The notes beneath the pieces are model-generated. The model made no database searches, was not told where the DNA came from, and saw only the letters and a program-made list of their open reading frames with translations. A stretch of DNA of 64,000 nucleotides from Chloroflexota bacterium (GTDB lineage Bacteria; Chloroflexota; Limnocylindria; Limnocylindrales; CSP1-4): positions 1 to 64,000 of the forward strand of contig JACPOU010000012.1 of NCBI GenBank assembly GCA_016191345.1. The letters are read 5' to 3'. Shown in pieces: positions 8,792 to 17,802 of this stretch (its first letter is position 1; each line of letters begins with the position of its first letter). The position numbers and the translations under genes were made by a program.

Positions 8792-10492
8792 TCAGCCGGC
8801 GAGCACCGGCTTGCCGCGCCACGCCTCGGCGACGTCGAGGAGCTCCCGGGCGGCAGCCAGCGCCGCGCCGTCGGCGGCGCCGAGCATCGCCCCCAGCTCC
8901 ACGATCCGGCCCTCCCGGTCGAGGAGATCGACCTCCGTGACGGTCCGGCCGTCGCGCTGGCGCTTCGAGATCCGGAAGTGGGCATCGGCATGGGCTGCGA
9001 CCTGGGGCAGGTGCGTCACGACGAGGACCTGGTGCGCCCGGCCGAGCGTCCAGAGGCTTCGCCCCAGCGAATCCCCGAGGCGGCCGCCGATCCCGGCGTC
9101 GATCTCGTCGAACACGAGCGTCGGCGTCTCGTCGGCCTGGGCGAGGACCTGCTTCACGGCCAGCGCGACGCGCGACAGCTCGCCCCCGGAGGCGATCTTC
9201 GCCAACGGCCGGGCCGGCTCGCCGGGATTCGGCGCGAACCGGAAGACGACATCGTCCGCGCCCGAGGCATCGAACGCCAGCGCGTCGCCGTCGAGCTCAA
9301 TGGCCGGCTCGTCCTTCGCCGCGATCCGCCGGCCCACGTCCACTCCGAATGCCCCGGCCGGAAAGCCGAGGCCGCGGAGCACCTCGTCGACGCCGTCCGC
9401 TAGGCGGCTCGCGGCGGCTCGCCTGAGCGTGCCGAGGACCTCGGCCGCGGTCGCGACCTCGACCAGGAGCACCGCCTCGTCGCGCAGCCGCGCCGCCCGC
9501 TCCGTCTCGAGGTTCCGCAGGCGGTCCGCCTCCTCGGCCGCCCGCTCGCCGTGGGCGATGATCGCCGCCTCGTCGTCGCCGTAGCGCCGCTCCAGCGCAT
9601 AGATGGTCCCGAGCCGTTCCTCGAGCGCCTCGAGGGCAGAGGTGTCCAGCTCCACGGCGTCGAGGAGCGTCCGGACCTCGCTCGCGATGTCGTCGAGCTC
9701 AGCGTCCGCTCCGAGGAGGCGGGCTTCGACGGCCTCGAAGCGAGGGTCGAGGCGGGCCAGGGCCCGCGCCTCGCGGAGCGCCTCCCCGGCGGCGGCCCGG
9801 GCACCCCCATCCCCGTCGAGCGCCTCGCGGATCGCGGCCCCGCCGCGGGCGATCGTCGCCCCCTGCTTCGCGGCCCCGAGCCGGCCCCGGATCTCGTCCG
9901 CTTCCCCGACCCGGAGATGCGCCGCCGCGATCTCTGCGGCCTCGTGCTCGAGGAGCTCGAGCCGGCGGGCCGCTTCCCGGGGGTCGATCGCCAGCGCCGC
10001 CAGGAGCGTCCGGTTCTCGCGCCAGCGCCCCACCGCGGCCGCGACCGCCGCCCGCGCGTCGCCATGCCCGCCGAAGGCATCGAGCAGGTCCCGCTGCCAG
10101 CGGGCGTCGACGAGCCGCGACTGCTCGTGCTGGCCGTGGAACTCGACGAGCGGCGCGGTCGTCTCCGCGAGTCGCGCGGTCGTGACCGCCGCATCGTCGA
10201 GGCGGGCCGTGGAACGCCCGGACGTCGCGACCTCGCGGACCACGATGAGCGGCTCGGGCAGGCGGTCGAAGAGGGCCTCCACGCGCGCGGCCTCGGCCCC
10301 GTGCCGGACGAGCGACGTGTCCGCGCGCGCGCCGAGCGCGAGCCCCAGTGCGTCGATGAGCAGGCTCTTCCCCGCCCCCGTCTCGCCGGTCAGGACGTTG
10401 AGCCCCGGCTGGAGCTCCAGGCGCAGCCGGTCGATGAGCGCCAGGTCCGTGACCGACAGCTCCAGGAGCCGCCCTGGTCGCGCCTCGCTCAC
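8792..10492 (-). CDS. recN: DNA repair protein RecN
   Basis: LSVTDLALIDRLRLELQPGLNVLTGETGAGKSLLIDAL; FRFAPNPGEPARPLAKIASGGELSRVALA; LVFDEIDAGIGG. Confidence 0.95.
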   Translation of the reverse strand: MSEARPGRLLELSVTDLALIDRLRLELQPGLNVLTGETGAGKSLLIDALGLALGARADTSLVRHGAEAARVEALFDRLPEPLIVVREVATSGRSTARLDDAAVTTARLAETTAPLVEFHGQHEQSRLVDARWQRDLLDAFGGHGDARAAVAAAVGRWRENRTLLAALAIDPREAARRLELLEHEAAEIAAAHLRVGEADEIRGRLGAAKQGATIARGGAAIREALDGDGGARAAAGEALREARALARLDPRFEAVEARLLGADAELDDIASEVRTLLDAVELDTSALEALEERLGTIYALERRYGDDEAAIIAHGERAAEEADRLRNLETERAARLRDEAVLLVEVATAAEVLGTLRRAAASRLADGVDEVLRGLGFPAGAFGVDVGRRIAAKDEPAIELDGDALAFDASGADDVVFRFAPNPGEPARPLAKIASGGELSRVALAVKQVLAQADETPTLVFDEIDAGIGGRLGDSLGRSLWTLGRAHQVLVVTHLPQVAAHADAHFRISKRQRDGRTVTEVDLLDREGRIVELGAMLGAADGAALAAARELLDVAEAWRGKPVLAG

Positions 10493-11355
10493 GACGGCAG
10501 GAGCTCCACCTTCTTGCGGACGAGGTCCCAGAACGGCAGCGAGCCCTCGGGCTGGACGAGGCGGATCGGCCGCTCCAGCGCCCGGACCTCCACGACGTCG
10601 CCCACGGCGATCGGCACGTCCTCGCGGCCGTCGATCGAGACGAGCGCCTCGTGGGCGTCGGCGACCCGGCAGCGGACGACGACCTCGGCGCCGACGACCA
10701 CGGAGCGGATCGTCGTCAGGTACGCGGCGATGGGCGTGACGACGAGGTTCCGGGCCGTGGGATCGAGGATCGGGCCGCCGGCCGAGAACGAATAGCCGGT
10801 CGACCCCGTCGGCGTGGCGACGACCAGGCCGTCCGCGACGTACGTGGCGAGGTGGATCCCGTCGATGGAGACGTCGAGGCGGCAGACGCGGGCGAGCGCG
10901 CCCCGGGCGACGACGACGTCGTTGAGGGCGATGTGGGGCTCTGCGTCCCCTGTTGCCCGGTCGTCCACGCGGCCGCCGCGCAGGATCCGGCCCTCGATCG
11001 CCATCCGGTGCTCGAGGGTGTATCGCCCGGCCTGGAGGAGGTCGAGGACGCGATCGAGGTCGCCGGCCTCGACCTTCGAGAGGAAGCCGACCTTGCCGAC
11101 GTTGATGCCGAGCAGCGGGACGTCCACGTCGGCCACCCCGCGTGCGGCGCGGAGGAACGTTCCGTCGCCACCGAGGACGACGAGGAGGTCGGTCGTGGGC
11201 AGCTCGCGGTGGAGCGCCTCGCGATCGGCGGCCGTGGTGGCCCAGTGGTCCAGGCCGCGCATCGCCGCCCAGCCCGAGGCGCGCTCGCGGAGCTCGATCG
11301 CGGCGTCGCTCGTGGGGTTGTAGGCGAACCCGATCCGTCGGAGCTGGCTGATCAC
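10489..11355 (-). CDS. nadK: NAD kinase
   Basis: LLVVLGGDGTFLRAARGVADVDVPLLGINVGKVGFLSKV; VATPTGSTGYSFSAGGPILDP; GTG start 11355. Confidence 0.94.
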   Translation of the reverse strand: MISQLRRIGFAYNPTSDAAIELRERASGWAAMRGLDHWATTAADREALHRELPTTDLLVVLGGDGTFLRAARGVADVDVPLLGINVGKVGFLSKVEAGDLDRVLDLLQAGRYTLEHRMAIEGRILRGGRVDDRATGDAEPHIALNDVVVARGALARVCRLDVSIDGIHLATYVADGLVVATPTGSTGYSFSAGGPILDPTARNLVVTPIAAYLTTIRSVVVGAEVVVRCRVADAHEALVSIDGREDVPIAVGDVVEVRALERPIRLVQPEGSLPFWDLVRKKVELLPS

Positions 11356-11389
11356 CCGGCTATCGTGGCACAGCCGACTTCGCCGCGGC

Positions 11390-12208
11390 TCACCCCGCGA
11401 TCGTGGCGTCGATGCGGGCGCCGAGGTCCACGCTCGGCCGCGCGCTGCCCCCACGCCCCTCCCCGACCCGCAGGTGGAGCAGGAACTCGCGATTGCCCTC
11501 CGGCCCGAGGATCGGCGAGGCGACGACATCGATCGGGCGCAGCCCGGCGCGCACGGCCGCACTCGCGACCCGCGCGATCGTGGCGCGGTGCACGGCGGGG
11601 TCCCGCACGACGCCCCCGGGGACCTGCCCGCGCCCCGCCTCGAACTGCGGCTTCACGAGGGCGACGATGTCGCCGCCCGCGTCGTCGAACGTGCTCGCCA
11701 CCGGTCCCAGGATGAGGCCCAGGGAGATGAACGAGACGTCGATCGTCGCCAGCGACACCCGCTCCGGCAGCGAGAGCGCGATCAGCGAGCGCGCGTTCGT
11801 CCGCTCCATCGAGACGACCCGGGGATCGCGTCGGAGGGCCTCGGCAAGCTGGCCCCGGCCCACGTCGACGGCATAGACCCGCGCCGCGCCGCGCTGGAGG
11901 AGCACGTCCGTGAACCCGCCCGTCGAGGCGCCCGCATCCAGGCAGGTCCGGCCCGCCGGATCGATCCCGAACGCGTCGAGCGCCGCAACAAGCTTGTGCC
12001 CGCCCCGGCTGACGTACGGCTCCGGGGCGACGACGTCGATCTCGATGCCGATCTCGACGAGGTCGCCGGCCTTGCGGTCCAGGCGCGCCGCGTCCCCGAT
12101 TCCCGTCCGGACCTTGCCGCCCAGGATGAGGGCCTGGGCCCGCGACCTCGACTCGGCGAGGCCCCGGTCCACGACCAGCTGGTCGAGGCGACGGCGCTCG
12201 CGATTCAG
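11390..12208 (-). CDS. tlyA: TlyA family rRNA (cytidine-2'-O)-methyltransferase
   Basis: S4 domain RRRLDQLVVDRGLAESRSRAQALILGGKV; YVSRGGHKLVAALDAF; CLDAGASTGGFTDVLLQRGA; probable CTG start at 12206-12208. Confidence 0.9.
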   Translation of the reverse strand: MNRERRRLDQLVVDRGLAESRSRAQALILGGKVRTGIGDAARLDRKAGDLVEIGIEIDVVAPEPYVSRGGHKLVAALDAFGIDPAGRTCLDAGASTGGFTDVLLQRGAARVYAVDVGRGQLAEALRRDPRVVSMERTNARSLIALSLPERVSLATIDVSFISLGLILGPVASTFDDAGGDIVALVKPQFEAGRGQVPGGVVRDPAVHRATIARVASAAVRAGLRPIDVVASPILGPEGNREFLLHLRVGEGRGGSARPSVDLGARIDATIAG

Positions 12209-13011
12209 CGGACGAGGCTCCGCTCCGGTGCCCAGCGCAGGGCGAGTTCCCGCGTCGCCGCCGCGGTGTCGATGTCGGCGACCGCGACACCGACCTCGCC
12301 GTAGGACAGGCTCGCCAGGAGCTCCCCGTCCGGGTCGATGATCCCGGTGATCGACCCCTGCGTGGACGCCGCGCAGTTCGCCGCGGCGACGAAGACCGTG
12401 TTCTCGAGCGCCCGCGAGCGGAGGGCGGATTCGTTGTACGGGTTCGAGGGCGCGCGCCACGCGGTCGGCAGCGTCCCGTCCTCGGTCGTGACGAACTGCG
12501 GCGCGAAGATCACGTCGGCGCCGGCGAGGACCATCGACCGGACGAGCTCGGGGTAGCGGAAGCCCTCGTGGCAGATCGCGATCCCGAACGTCAGCCCGGC
12601 CACCGTGAAGACGCGCCGCCCCGAGCCGGGCACGTACCCGCCTTCGGACTCCTCGGTCGGGTCGACTTGGGTCTTTACCTGTTCCCCCAGCCGCGTGCCG
12701 TCCGCACCGATGACGATCGACACGATCTCGCGGCCGCCCTCGACCGGGCGCTCCGTCCCGACGATCGCCACGACCCCCGCCCGTCGAGCGGCGTCCGCGA
12801 CGACCGCCAGCGCCGCGTCGAGCGAGGCCTGGTCGACGTCCGGCACGGGGAGGCCCTGGAGGCGATGGCCGGGCAGCCCCGTCTCGGGCAGGCACACGAT
12901 CCGCGCCCCGAGGCGCGCCGCTGTCTCGATCGCCGCGACCGCGGCGGGCACGGCCTCGTCGAGCGTCCGAGTCAGGGGCGTCGAGGCGACGCCGATCCGG
13001 ATCGTCGGCAT
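12205..13011 (-). CDS. Carbon-nitrogen hydrolase (nitrilase superfamily)
   Basis: AARLGARIVCLPETGLPGHRLQG (catalytic Glu), EQVKTQVDPTEE (Lys region), FGIAICHEGFRYPELVRSMVLAGADVIFAP (catalytic Cys). Confidence 0.88.
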   Translation of the reverse strand: MPTIRIGVASTPLTRTLDEAVPAAVAAIETAARLGARIVCLPETGLPGHRLQGLPVPDVDQASLDAALAVVADAARRAGVVAIVGTERPVEGGREIVSIVIGADGTRLGEQVKTQVDPTEESEGGYVPGSGRRVFTVAGLTFGIAICHEGFRYPELVRSMVLAGADVIFAPQFVTTEDGTLPTAWRAPSNPYNESALRSRALENTVFVAAANCAASTQGSITGIIDPDGELLASLSYGEVGVAVADIDTAAATRELALRWAPERSLVR

Positions 13012-13021
13012 CGGGCGCGGG

Positions 13022-15064
13022 TCAGCCCGCGGGAGCCGCCGGGGAGCCGCTGGAGCTCGGCGTCGCGCGGCGCGCCTCGAGCGCCTCGCGGACCTGGGCG
13101 GCGAGCCCGTCGGCATCGAGGCGGAGCATCCGCCGGAGGTCCGCCACGGAGCCGTGGTCCACGAACCGGTCGCCGGGGATCCCGAGGATCCGGACCGACA
13201 CCTCGCGATAGGCGGGATCGGTGGTCCGCGCCTCCTCGATGGCCTCGAGGACCGCGCTCCCGAAGCCGCCGGTCACCACGGATTCCTCGAACGTCACCAC
13301 GAGCTGCTTGCCCCGCGCGGCATCGAGGATGAGCTGGCGGTCGAGCGGCTTCGCGAACCGCGCGTTGATCTGCCCGACGGACCAGCCATCGCCCTCGAGG
13401 ATCGCCGCCGCCGCCGCCATCCGCTGGACGATCGGCCCGAAGCCCACGAAGAGGACGTCGCGACCCTCGGCGAGGACCTCGCCCCGCCCGACGGGGATCT
13501 CGACCGGCGCCGTCTCGGGCAGGCCGAGCCCCGGGTCGCGGGGATAGTGGAGCGCGAACGGGTGGTCCTGGGCCATCGCCGTCCGGACGAGGCTCCGGAG
13601 CTCCTGCTCGTCCTTGGGTGAGGCGATCACGAGGTACGGCAGCTGGCGCTGCGCGGGCAGCGTGAACATGCCCTGGTGCGACGTCCCGTCCTCGCCGACG
13701 AGGCCCGCCCGGTCGACACCGAGCAGGACCGGCAGGTCGTTCTGGCAGACGTCGTGGACGGTCTGGTCGAAGGCCCGCTGGAGGAACGTGGAGTAGAGCG
13801 CGACCACCGGCCGCATCCCGCCGAGCGCGAGCCCTGCGGCGAGCGTGACCGCATGCTGCTCCGCGATCCCGACGTCGATGGAGCGGTCCGGGTAGGCCGC
13901 CGCGAACTTCGCCATGCCGGTGCCCGTCGGCATCCCGGCCGTGATCCCGACGATCCGCCGATCCGTCTTCCCGAGCTCCACGAGGGTGTCCGCGAAGACC
14001 GAGGTGTAGTTCGGGGGCTTGCTGGGCGCGTCGGGCTTCGCGGCCGGCGGCACGGCGTCGCCGTTGGAGCCCTTTCCATGGGGCGTGGCCGGCCCGATCG
14101 TCGCCGGCGTCCGCGACGCCCCGTCGTGGGCATCGGCGTTCGGGGCCAGCTCGATCGGCGGCAGGGCGGCCCCGTGGAAGGACACCTGGTCCGCCTCGGC
14201 CGGGCGGAAGCCGCGGCCCTTCTGGGTCCGGACGTGGACGAGGACCGGGCCCTTCAGCTCGAGGACACGCTCGAACGTCTCGAGGAGGGCGTGCAGATCA
14301 TGGCCCGGCACGACGCCGATGTAGGTGACGCCGAGGTCCTCGAAGAGCTGGCCCGGCGAGGCGAGGTTGACCACGGACCGGCGGAGCCGCTGGCTCCACT
14401 CGAGCGCGCCGCCGCCGACGACCGGGATCCTCTCGACGAGCCCGTCGTAGGCCGACTTGCTCTGCTGCCAGGCCGTGCTGAGCTTGATCTTCGAGAGGTA
14501 GGTGGAGAAGGCGCCGACGGTCGGGCTGATCGACATCTCGTTGTCGTTGAGGACGATGAGGAGCTGCGTCCCCTTGTGGCCGATGTCGTTGAGCGCCTCG
14601 AGCGAGAGGCCGCTCATGAGAGCCGCGTCGCCGACGACGACCGCGATCCGCTCCAGGCCGTGGCGCATGTCGCGCGCCGTGGCAAGGCCCTGGGCGATCG
14701 AGAGGCCCGTCCCCGCGTGCCCGCCGTCGAAGACATCGTGCTCGCTCTCCGAGCGCCGCGGGAATCCGCCGACCCCGTCGAGCTGGCGGAGGGTGTCGAA
14801 CCGATCCAGGCGGCCCGTGAGGAGCTTGTGGGCGTAGGCCTGGTGGCCGGTGTCCCAGACGATCCGGTCATGCGGCGATTCGAGGAGCCGGTGGAGGGCG
14901 ATGGTCAGCTCCACCACGCCGAGCGACGAGCCGAGATGGCCGCCGGTCGTGGCGACGGTCCGGATGATCGTCTCGCGGATCTCCGCGGCGAGGACCGCCA
15001 ACTGGCCCTCATCGAGGCCGCGCAGGTCGGCGGGTCCGGTCAGGCGTTCGAGGATCGAGGTCAC
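13022..15064 (-). CDS. dxs: 1-deoxy-D-xylulose-5-phosphate synthase
   Basis: TGGHLGSSLGVVELTIALH; VWDTGHQAYAHKLLTGR; GDAALMSGLSLEALNDIG; FDQTVHDVCQNDLPVLLGVDRAGLVGEDGTSHQGMF; GTG start 15064. Confidence 0.96.
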   Translation of the reverse strand: MTSILERLTGPADLRGLDEGQLAVLAAEIRETIIRTVATTGGHLGSSLGVVELTIALHRLLESPHDRIVWDTGHQAYAHKLLTGRLDRFDTLRQLDGVGGFPRRSESEHDVFDGGHAGTGLSIAQGLATARDMRHGLERIAVVVGDAALMSGLSLEALNDIGHKGTQLLIVLNDNEMSISPTVGAFSTYLSKIKLSTAWQQSKSAYDGLVERIPVVGGGALEWSQRLRRSVVNLASPGQLFEDLGVTYIGVVPGHDLHALLETFERVLELKGPVLVHVRTQKGRGFRPAEADQVSFHGAALPPIELAPNADAHDGASRTPATIGPATPHGKGSNGDAVPPAAKPDAPSKPPNYTSVFADTLVELGKTDRRIVGITAGMPTGTGMAKFAAAYPDRSIDVGIAEQHAVTLAAGLALGGMRPVVALYSTFLQRAFDQTVHDVCQNDLPVLLGVDRAGLVGEDGTSHQGMFTLPAQRQLPYLVIASPKDEQELRSLVRTAMAQDHPFALHYPRDPGLGLPETAPVEIPVGRGEVLAEGRDVLFVGFGPIVQRMAAAAAILEGDGWSVGQINARFAKPLDRQLILDAARGKQLVVTFEESVVTGGFGSAVLEAIEEARTTDPAYREVSVRILGIPGDRFVDHGSVADLRRMLRLDADGLAAQVREALEARRATPSSSGSPAAPAG

Positions 15065-15374
15065 GGGTGGCGGCGCTCCTGGGGCGTTTCGGACGGGTGC
15101 GAGTCTACCCCGACGTTGGACGAGCGCCCGGGTCCTGACGTGCCGGGGAGGCCTCGCCGGCGCCGACGGGAACGTGATACCACACGGGCGCAGGTTTCGC
15201 AACGGCCCGGCGGGTCGGGGCCGTGAGCGATTCCATCGGTTACGAATGAGCGTCGTCGTATTCGGCGGGAGAGACCCATTCGGGGTCAGGTACGAACGAG
15301 GGTCGTCATCGGTGCGTCGGGGCAGCCGGAGCGTCAATCAGCGACCCGAATTCCCGGTTGCAGTGAACACGGAG

Positions 15375-15414
15375 CCGCCACCCCGAACCGGCGGCCCGCC
15401 GCGGCGGGTGGCGG
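15375..15414. other. Intergenic hairpin (9-bp perfect stem ccgccaccc/gggtggcgg)
   Basis: ccgccaccc 15375-15383 is the exact reverse complement of gggtggcgg 15406-15414, with a GC-rich inner dyad; no T-tract. Confidence 0.5.
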
Positions 15415-15482
15415 AATCGCACCTACCACGATGCCCGGTCGTTTCCGGGCCTCGGACGCCTGACGCTCGACTCAGCCGGCGA

Positions 15483-15863
15483 TCAGCCCGTCGGCCGGAT
15501 CTTCCAGTACGAATCCTTCTTCACGACGCGGCCGTCGCGGAACGTCCACAGGTCGCAGCCGCGGACCTCGATCCGCTGGCCGTCGGTCGTGGTCCCGGAC
15601 AGGGTCCACTCGGAGGCGCCGCGGTCGCCGTCGACGAAGTGCTCGTCGTCCTGGTAGCGGACGTCCGGGATGCCGGCAAATCGGCCGGCGAAGGCCTCGC
15701 GAACCGCCGCCGCCCCGACGAAGCGCGTCCCCCAGGCCTCCGAACCCCGTGGACCCTCGAAGACGGCGTCGTCGGCGAAGTGGGCCATGATCCCGTCGAG
15801 ATCGTGCGTGTCGAAGGCCGTCGCGATCGCCTTGAGCATCCGCATGCCGTCGTCGTGGTTCAT
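15483..15863 (-). CDS. SnoaL/NTF2-like fold protein
   Basis: MLKAIATAFDTHDLDGIMAHFADDAVFEGPRGSEAWGTRFVGAAAVREAFAGRFAGIPDVRYQDDEHFVDGDRGASEWTLSGT. Confidence 0.85.
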   Translation of the reverse strand: MNHDDGMRMLKAIATAFDTHDLDGIMAHFADDAVFEGPRGSEAWGTRFVGAAAVREAFAGRFAGIPDVRYQDDEHFVDGDRGASEWTLSGTTTDGQRIEVRGCDLWTFRDGRVVKKDSYWKIRPTG

Positions 15864-15959
15864 GGTGTCCTCCTGGTCGTTCGGGCGGTTCAGCGGCGCG
15901 ATGCCGGTACCCGACGACCGGCACTTGACACGAGGTGCGAAGGGGCGCAGACCATCCCC

Positions 15960-16187
15960 ATGACCTTCGGCAACAACGGCCCCATCGTGGGCCACGCCAT
16001 CATCAAGGCCACGGGAACCGAGCGCGAGGCGTCGGCGCGGGCGCATGAGGCGGCCGCCAGCCGCGCGGCGCTCGACGAGGACGAGCTGCGCGAGGTCGAG
16101 TACGCGGCCATGGGCCTGCCGCTGCCCCACCGGGAGACGTCATCGCGCCCCCGACGCTCCATCCTGCGGCGCCTGCTCCGGCGCTAG
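15960..16187 (+). CDS. Small hypothetical protein (75 aa) with Arg-rich C-terminus
   Basis: MTFGNNGPIVGHAIIKATGTEREASARAHEAAASRAALDEDELREVEYAAMGLPLPHRETSSRPRRSILRRLLRR; amphipathic composition, not a shadow of a known gene. Confidence 0.45.
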   Translation: MTFGNNGPIVGHAIIKATGTEREASARAHEAAASRAALDEDELREVEYAAMGLPLPHRETSSRPRRSILRRLLRR

Positions 16188-16225
16188 CCAGCCGGCCTCG
16201 CGGCCGCGCCACCCGGCACGATCGC

Positions 16226-16840
16226 TCAACTTGACGTCCGGTCACCGCGGCCGCCGACAACCCTGCGCCCGATGAGCGCGAGCAAGGTCGCGGCCACGAT
16301 GAGGCCCAGGATCGTCTGAGTCGCCCGGGCGAACGCGTCTGGATCGGCGGCCGGACGGCCCTCACCCGCTTCGGGGCCGGTTGCGAAGGCGAGGGCGTCG
16401 TCATCGGTGATCCGTTCGAACGCAATCCCGGCAGGCGGCTGGCCGGCCACCCAGGCCACGGTGCTGTACAGACTGCCCGTTGCCTCCCGCCGTGCGTCGA
16501 GCGCGAGGGCGATCCGGTCGCCCACCCGAACGACGACCCGCGACGCGCAGGGCACCGTCGCGACGCTGGAGAGTTCCCAGATGAGCGGTGCCGAGCCGCG
16601 GATCGTCGCGGCGACCCGAATGGTGAACTCGGGCGACCAGCCGTCGACCACTGGATCGACCGCGCCACCCTCGTTCACGTCGACCACATCGCCGATGACG
16701 ATGGTCCGGGCCGTCGCCGCCGTCTCGGCGAACGCCGGGTAGCGGCCCTCCGGGTTGCATTCCGCCGCGACGCCGCCGGGCAGGGCCATGCCGAGCAGCA
16801 CGAGGAGCGCGCCAGTCCGCAGGCGATTGATCCTGATCAC
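16226..16840 (-). CDS. Hypothetical exported protein with signal peptide and C-terminal transmembrane anchor
   Basis: VIRINRLRTGALLVLLGMALPGGVAAECNPEGRYPAFAETA...ATQTILGLIVAATLLALIGRRVVGG. Confidence 0.65.
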   Translation of the reverse strand: MIRINRLRTGALLVLLGMALPGGVAAECNPEGRYPAFAETAATARTIVIGDVVDVNEGGAVDPVVDGWSPEFTIRVAATIRGSAPLIWELSSVATVPCASRVVVRVGDRIALALDARREATGSLYSTVAWVAGQPPAGIAFERITDDDALAFATGPEAGEGRPAADPDAFARATQTILGLIVAATLLALIGRRVVGGRGDRTSS

Positions 16841-16869
16841 GCGGCCGCGCGGCGAACGTCGCCAGGCCC

Positions 16870-17676
16870 TCACGAGGGGCTGGCAGCCGTCCCGCGGCCG
16901 ATCGGGATCGCCACGACCTCGAGCCCACCGGAGCGCCCGGCGATCTCGACCTGTCGAGCGGCGACATCGGCCGTCCCGTCCGCCCGGCTCCAGCTGTCGC
17001 GGCTCACGAGGAGCTCGCCGGGTCCCGCCACGCTCCCGAGCCGGGCGGCGACGTTCACGGAGTCGCCCAGCGCCGTGAAGTCGATCTTGCCCTCGCTGCC
17101 GATCGCCCCGACGAATGCCTCGCCGGTGTGCACCCCTGCGCCCACGCGGAACCCCTGCTCCGACAGCCCGCTGCGGTCCACGCCCTCGAGGATGGCGGTG
17201 GCCGCCCGGATCGCCCGGGCGGCGTGGTTCTCGCCCGCGATGACCGGAATGAACAGGGCCATGACGCCATCCCCGAGGAACTTGTCGACGATCCCGCCGT
17301 TGTGATCCACCGCCGTGGCGGCGACGCGGTAATACTCCTGGAGCAGCCCCCGGTAGCGGGCCGCGCTGATGCGCTCGGCGAGGCCGGTCGATCCCCGGAC
17401 ATCGGCGAAGACGATGCTGATCTCCAGCTCCGCGCCACCCGGAAAATTCGCCAGGTGCCCGAAGCACGCCTTGCAAAGGAGTGGATTGTCCTGGACGGGG
17501 CCGTGCCACATGAGCCTGGCCGCGGCCCCGCCGACGCCGTGGAAGGGCGAGGCGCAGACCTTGCACCGTGGCGCCGACGGGACACGCTTCCAGAGGCTCC
17601 GGACCTTCAGGAGGGACGGATCTTCACCGGTCAGTAGCGCACGCCACTGCGCGCTCGCGGGATCGTCGAGCGTCAT
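16870..17676 (-). CDS. Class III adenylate/guanylate cyclase with N-terminal cysteine (CxxC) pair module
   Basis: SIVFADVRGSTGLAERI, GIVDKFLGDGVMALFIPV, KIDFTALGDSVNVAARLGSVAGPGELLVS; CKVC...CKAC upstream; start could also be 17715. Confidence 0.85.
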   Translation of the reverse strand: MTLDDPASAQWRALLTGEDPSLLKVRSLWKRVPSAPRCKVCASPFHGVGGAAARLMWHGPVQDNPLLCKACFGHLANFPGGAELEISIVFADVRGSTGLAERISAARYRGLLQEYYRVAATAVDHNGGIVDKFLGDGVMALFIPVIAGENHAARAIRAATAILEGVDRSGLSEQGFRVGAGVHTGEAFVGAIGSEGKIDFTALGDSVNVAARLGSVAGPGELLVSRDSWSRADGTADVAARQVEIAGRSGGLEVVAIPIGRGTAASPS

Positions 17677-17802
17677 GCCGGCGATGGTACGCCGAAGTAG
17701 TGCTGCCGAGGACATCGCGATCCGGACTCCAGCGCGCGGATGCTGACGGTTCGCCCGGTCAACGTCGACGTCGCTTGGCTTGCGGGAATGTCACCCGGCG
17801 GA

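Noticed and set aside
15433-15450. Rho-independent terminator (gcccgg-tcgttt-ccgggc)
   Set aside because: Six-bp stem with no T-tract on either strand; not sufficient to call a terminator.
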